Shown one piece after another: positions 63,119 through 64,000 of a stretch of 64,000 nt of DNA (its first letter is position 1; each line of letters begins with the position of its first letter). Source of the stretch: Ktedonobacteria bacterium brp13 (GTDB lineage: Bacteria; Chloroflexota; Ktedonobacteria; Ktedonobacterales; Ktedonobacteraceae); contig AP024096.1 of NCBI GenBank assembly GCA_015099395.1, positions 8,473,485 to 8,537,484 on the forward strand, given 5' to 3'. The translations under genes were made by a program, and so were the position numbers. A model generated the notes under the pieces. That model saw only the letters and a list, made by a program, of their open reading frames with translations, was not told the DNA's origin and made no database searches.

Positions 63119-63512
63119 ATGCATTCGCCATACAAGCTTATGTGTATACTCGCACATCCTGATGACGAGTCGATTGTGTTAGGTGGCACCCTCGCAAAAT
63201 ATGCAGAAGAGGGAGTGGAGATCTCGCTGGTGGTAGCTACACGTGGTGAGCGTGGCTGGTTCGGTATACCTGGATGCTAGTGCGCATTGGCAGCGAGCCT
63301 GGCAAGCTGTACTCTGCCATCAAACACAACTCCAGCACAAAGATCGTCTTGTAAGAATAGCCGAGCGTGATCATCATTGCTTTTGGGGTCAACAGGAGTT
63401 TTATCGCGTCTTTAGCCTTGTGAATTCTGGACGGCAGATCGAACAGGACCTTTTTGCAGGTTTAGCAGATTCTCCCACCAGATGTGAGGCGCGCCAGGTA
63501 CCTGAGAATGCT
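63119..63512 (+). pseudogene. Decayed PIG-L/LmbE-type deacetylase
   Basis: ATG 63119 with GAAGGAACG upstream opens the N-terminus of a PIG-L deacetylase, LMCILAHPDDESIVLGGTL (zinc motif HPDDE) and LVVATRGERGWFGIPG, then stops at 63280. In another frame (from about 63260) the C-terminus resumes: AHWQRAWQAVLCHQTQLQHK, HCFWGQQEFYRVFSLVNSGR and QDLFAGL. The middle ~100 residues, including the HxxH metal site, are deleted and the frame is broken. It once acted on N-acetylglucosaminyl substrates. Confidence 0.9.
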
Positions 63513-63566
63513 GAATTGCGACAAACTACAGGGCTCTTCATAACTCCACTACAAGTCATCCACTAG

Positions 63567-63869
63567 GAATAGATAGATGGTCAATTACTGTACACTAGGC
63601 ATCTGTGTCTCGGTGTGATATCATGTAACAGTTTTGAATATTACTCCTGGTGTAAGTCATACTGAATATATATCTTATCAACTAAAAATATTGTCATTCC
63701 ATTCTATTACTTACGTGAATACAACTGTACCAATCGGATTTATGTAGAGTTCTTCTTTTCTATGCATATTGATGGATAGCAGTGTTTAAATGTTGCTATA
63801 TTGGCAATATTCTTTATGTAGGAATGCATGGGCGAACATTGATTACCAGGTAGATAGTTGAGTCTAGTT
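63567..63869. other. Gene-free region before the response regulator, 303 bp
   Basis: AT-rich with no repeat and no ORF carrying an SD. It should contain the promoter of the response regulator that begins at 63870. Confidence 0.45.
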
Positions 63870-64000
63870 ATGCAAGAACATTCGGCAACCAATTACCAGG
63901 CTGAGAACGTTACAAGCAATAACATCCTTGTAGTTGAAGATGATGTAGCAATTGCACAGATTATCACATTAACAATTGATGAGGAGACGACGTTCCGTTC
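63870..64000 (+). CDS. Response regulator, start only (cut at window end)
   Basis: ATG 63870 opens MQEHSATNYQAENVTSNN, followed by ILVVEDDVAIAQIITLTIDE, which is the first beta strand and EDD acidic pair of a receiver domain. Frame is open to the window edge. Output domain and partner are outside. Confidence 0.75.
   Translation, partial: MQEHSATNYQAENVTSNNILVVEDDVAIAQIITLTIDEETTFR

Noticed and set aside
1..64000. tRNA, rRNA, insertion sequences, att sites, replication origin
   Set aside because: Intergenic regions were read for cloverleaf-like folds, terminal inverted repeats and DnaA-box clusters; none convincing was found, though a dedicated tool could find a missed tRNA.

Overview
The window looks like a chromosomal segment of a Ktedonobacteria-type Chloroflexota (a soil-dwelling, sporulating, actinomycete-like relative). 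This is an inference from gene content: large PAS/GAF histidine kinases, Ser/Thr kinases with baseplate-J-like ectodomains, an S53 peptidase, a class II lanthipeptide-type precursor and a moderate base composition. No rRNA, tRNA, CRISPR array, integrase or transposase was seen, so this is core and accessory chromosome and not an obvious mobile element.

Layout. 1-2 kb: end of a GT4 glycosyltransferase and a DUF72 protein. 2.1-7.7 kb: a RiPP-type cassette. It has a C39-peptidase ABC exporter with an HlyD-like partner on the minus strand, a long divergent regulatory region with four 20-bp repeats, an intact precursor with a mersacidin-like leader and a Gly/Cys-rich core, and a broken lanM. 7.7-16 kb: GNAT, tandem ClpX-type zinc fingers, a truncated L,D-transpeptidase, an IMPase-family phosphatase, an orphan DNA methyltransferase, an S9 peptidase, acuB and a broken acuC. 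16.5-21.8 kb: small proteins and a two-component cluster. 22-25.4 kb: murD and pckA. 25.5-28 kb: small membrane proteins and an S53 peptidase. 28.4-36.3 kb: three consecutive membrane proteins (kinase, non-kinase, kinase) sharing one extracytoplasmic domain, followed by an MFS transporter. 37.8-46.2 kb: GDPD-like protein, amino-acid permease, pentapeptide protein, EamA transporter, cystathionine beta-synthase and a histidine kinase with a DNA-binding head. 46.5-49.7 kb: phosphatase, then a promoter, a 29-codon leader ORF, archease and rtcB. 49.7-55.8 kb: hypothetical protein, ABC-transporter relics, epoxide-hydrolase-like protein, GNAT, LRV repeat protein and an orphan F1 gamma subunit. 55.9-64 kb: TetR with a three-half-site operator, serine hydrolase, methyltransferase, 53-bp tandem repeats, acyl-ACP thioesterase, alpha/beta hydrolase, PhnD-like binding protein, a broken PIG-L deacetylase and the start of a response regulator.

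The genes most likely to work together are: exporter plus Gly-rich peptide; the three shared-ectodomain proteins as one envelope signalling unit; leader, archease and RtcB as an RNA-ligation operon; and TetR with its operator. At least five loci (lanM, acuC, an ABC transporter, PIG-L and probably the L,D-transpeptidase) are decayed, so the window mixes stable core genes with eroding accessory ones.
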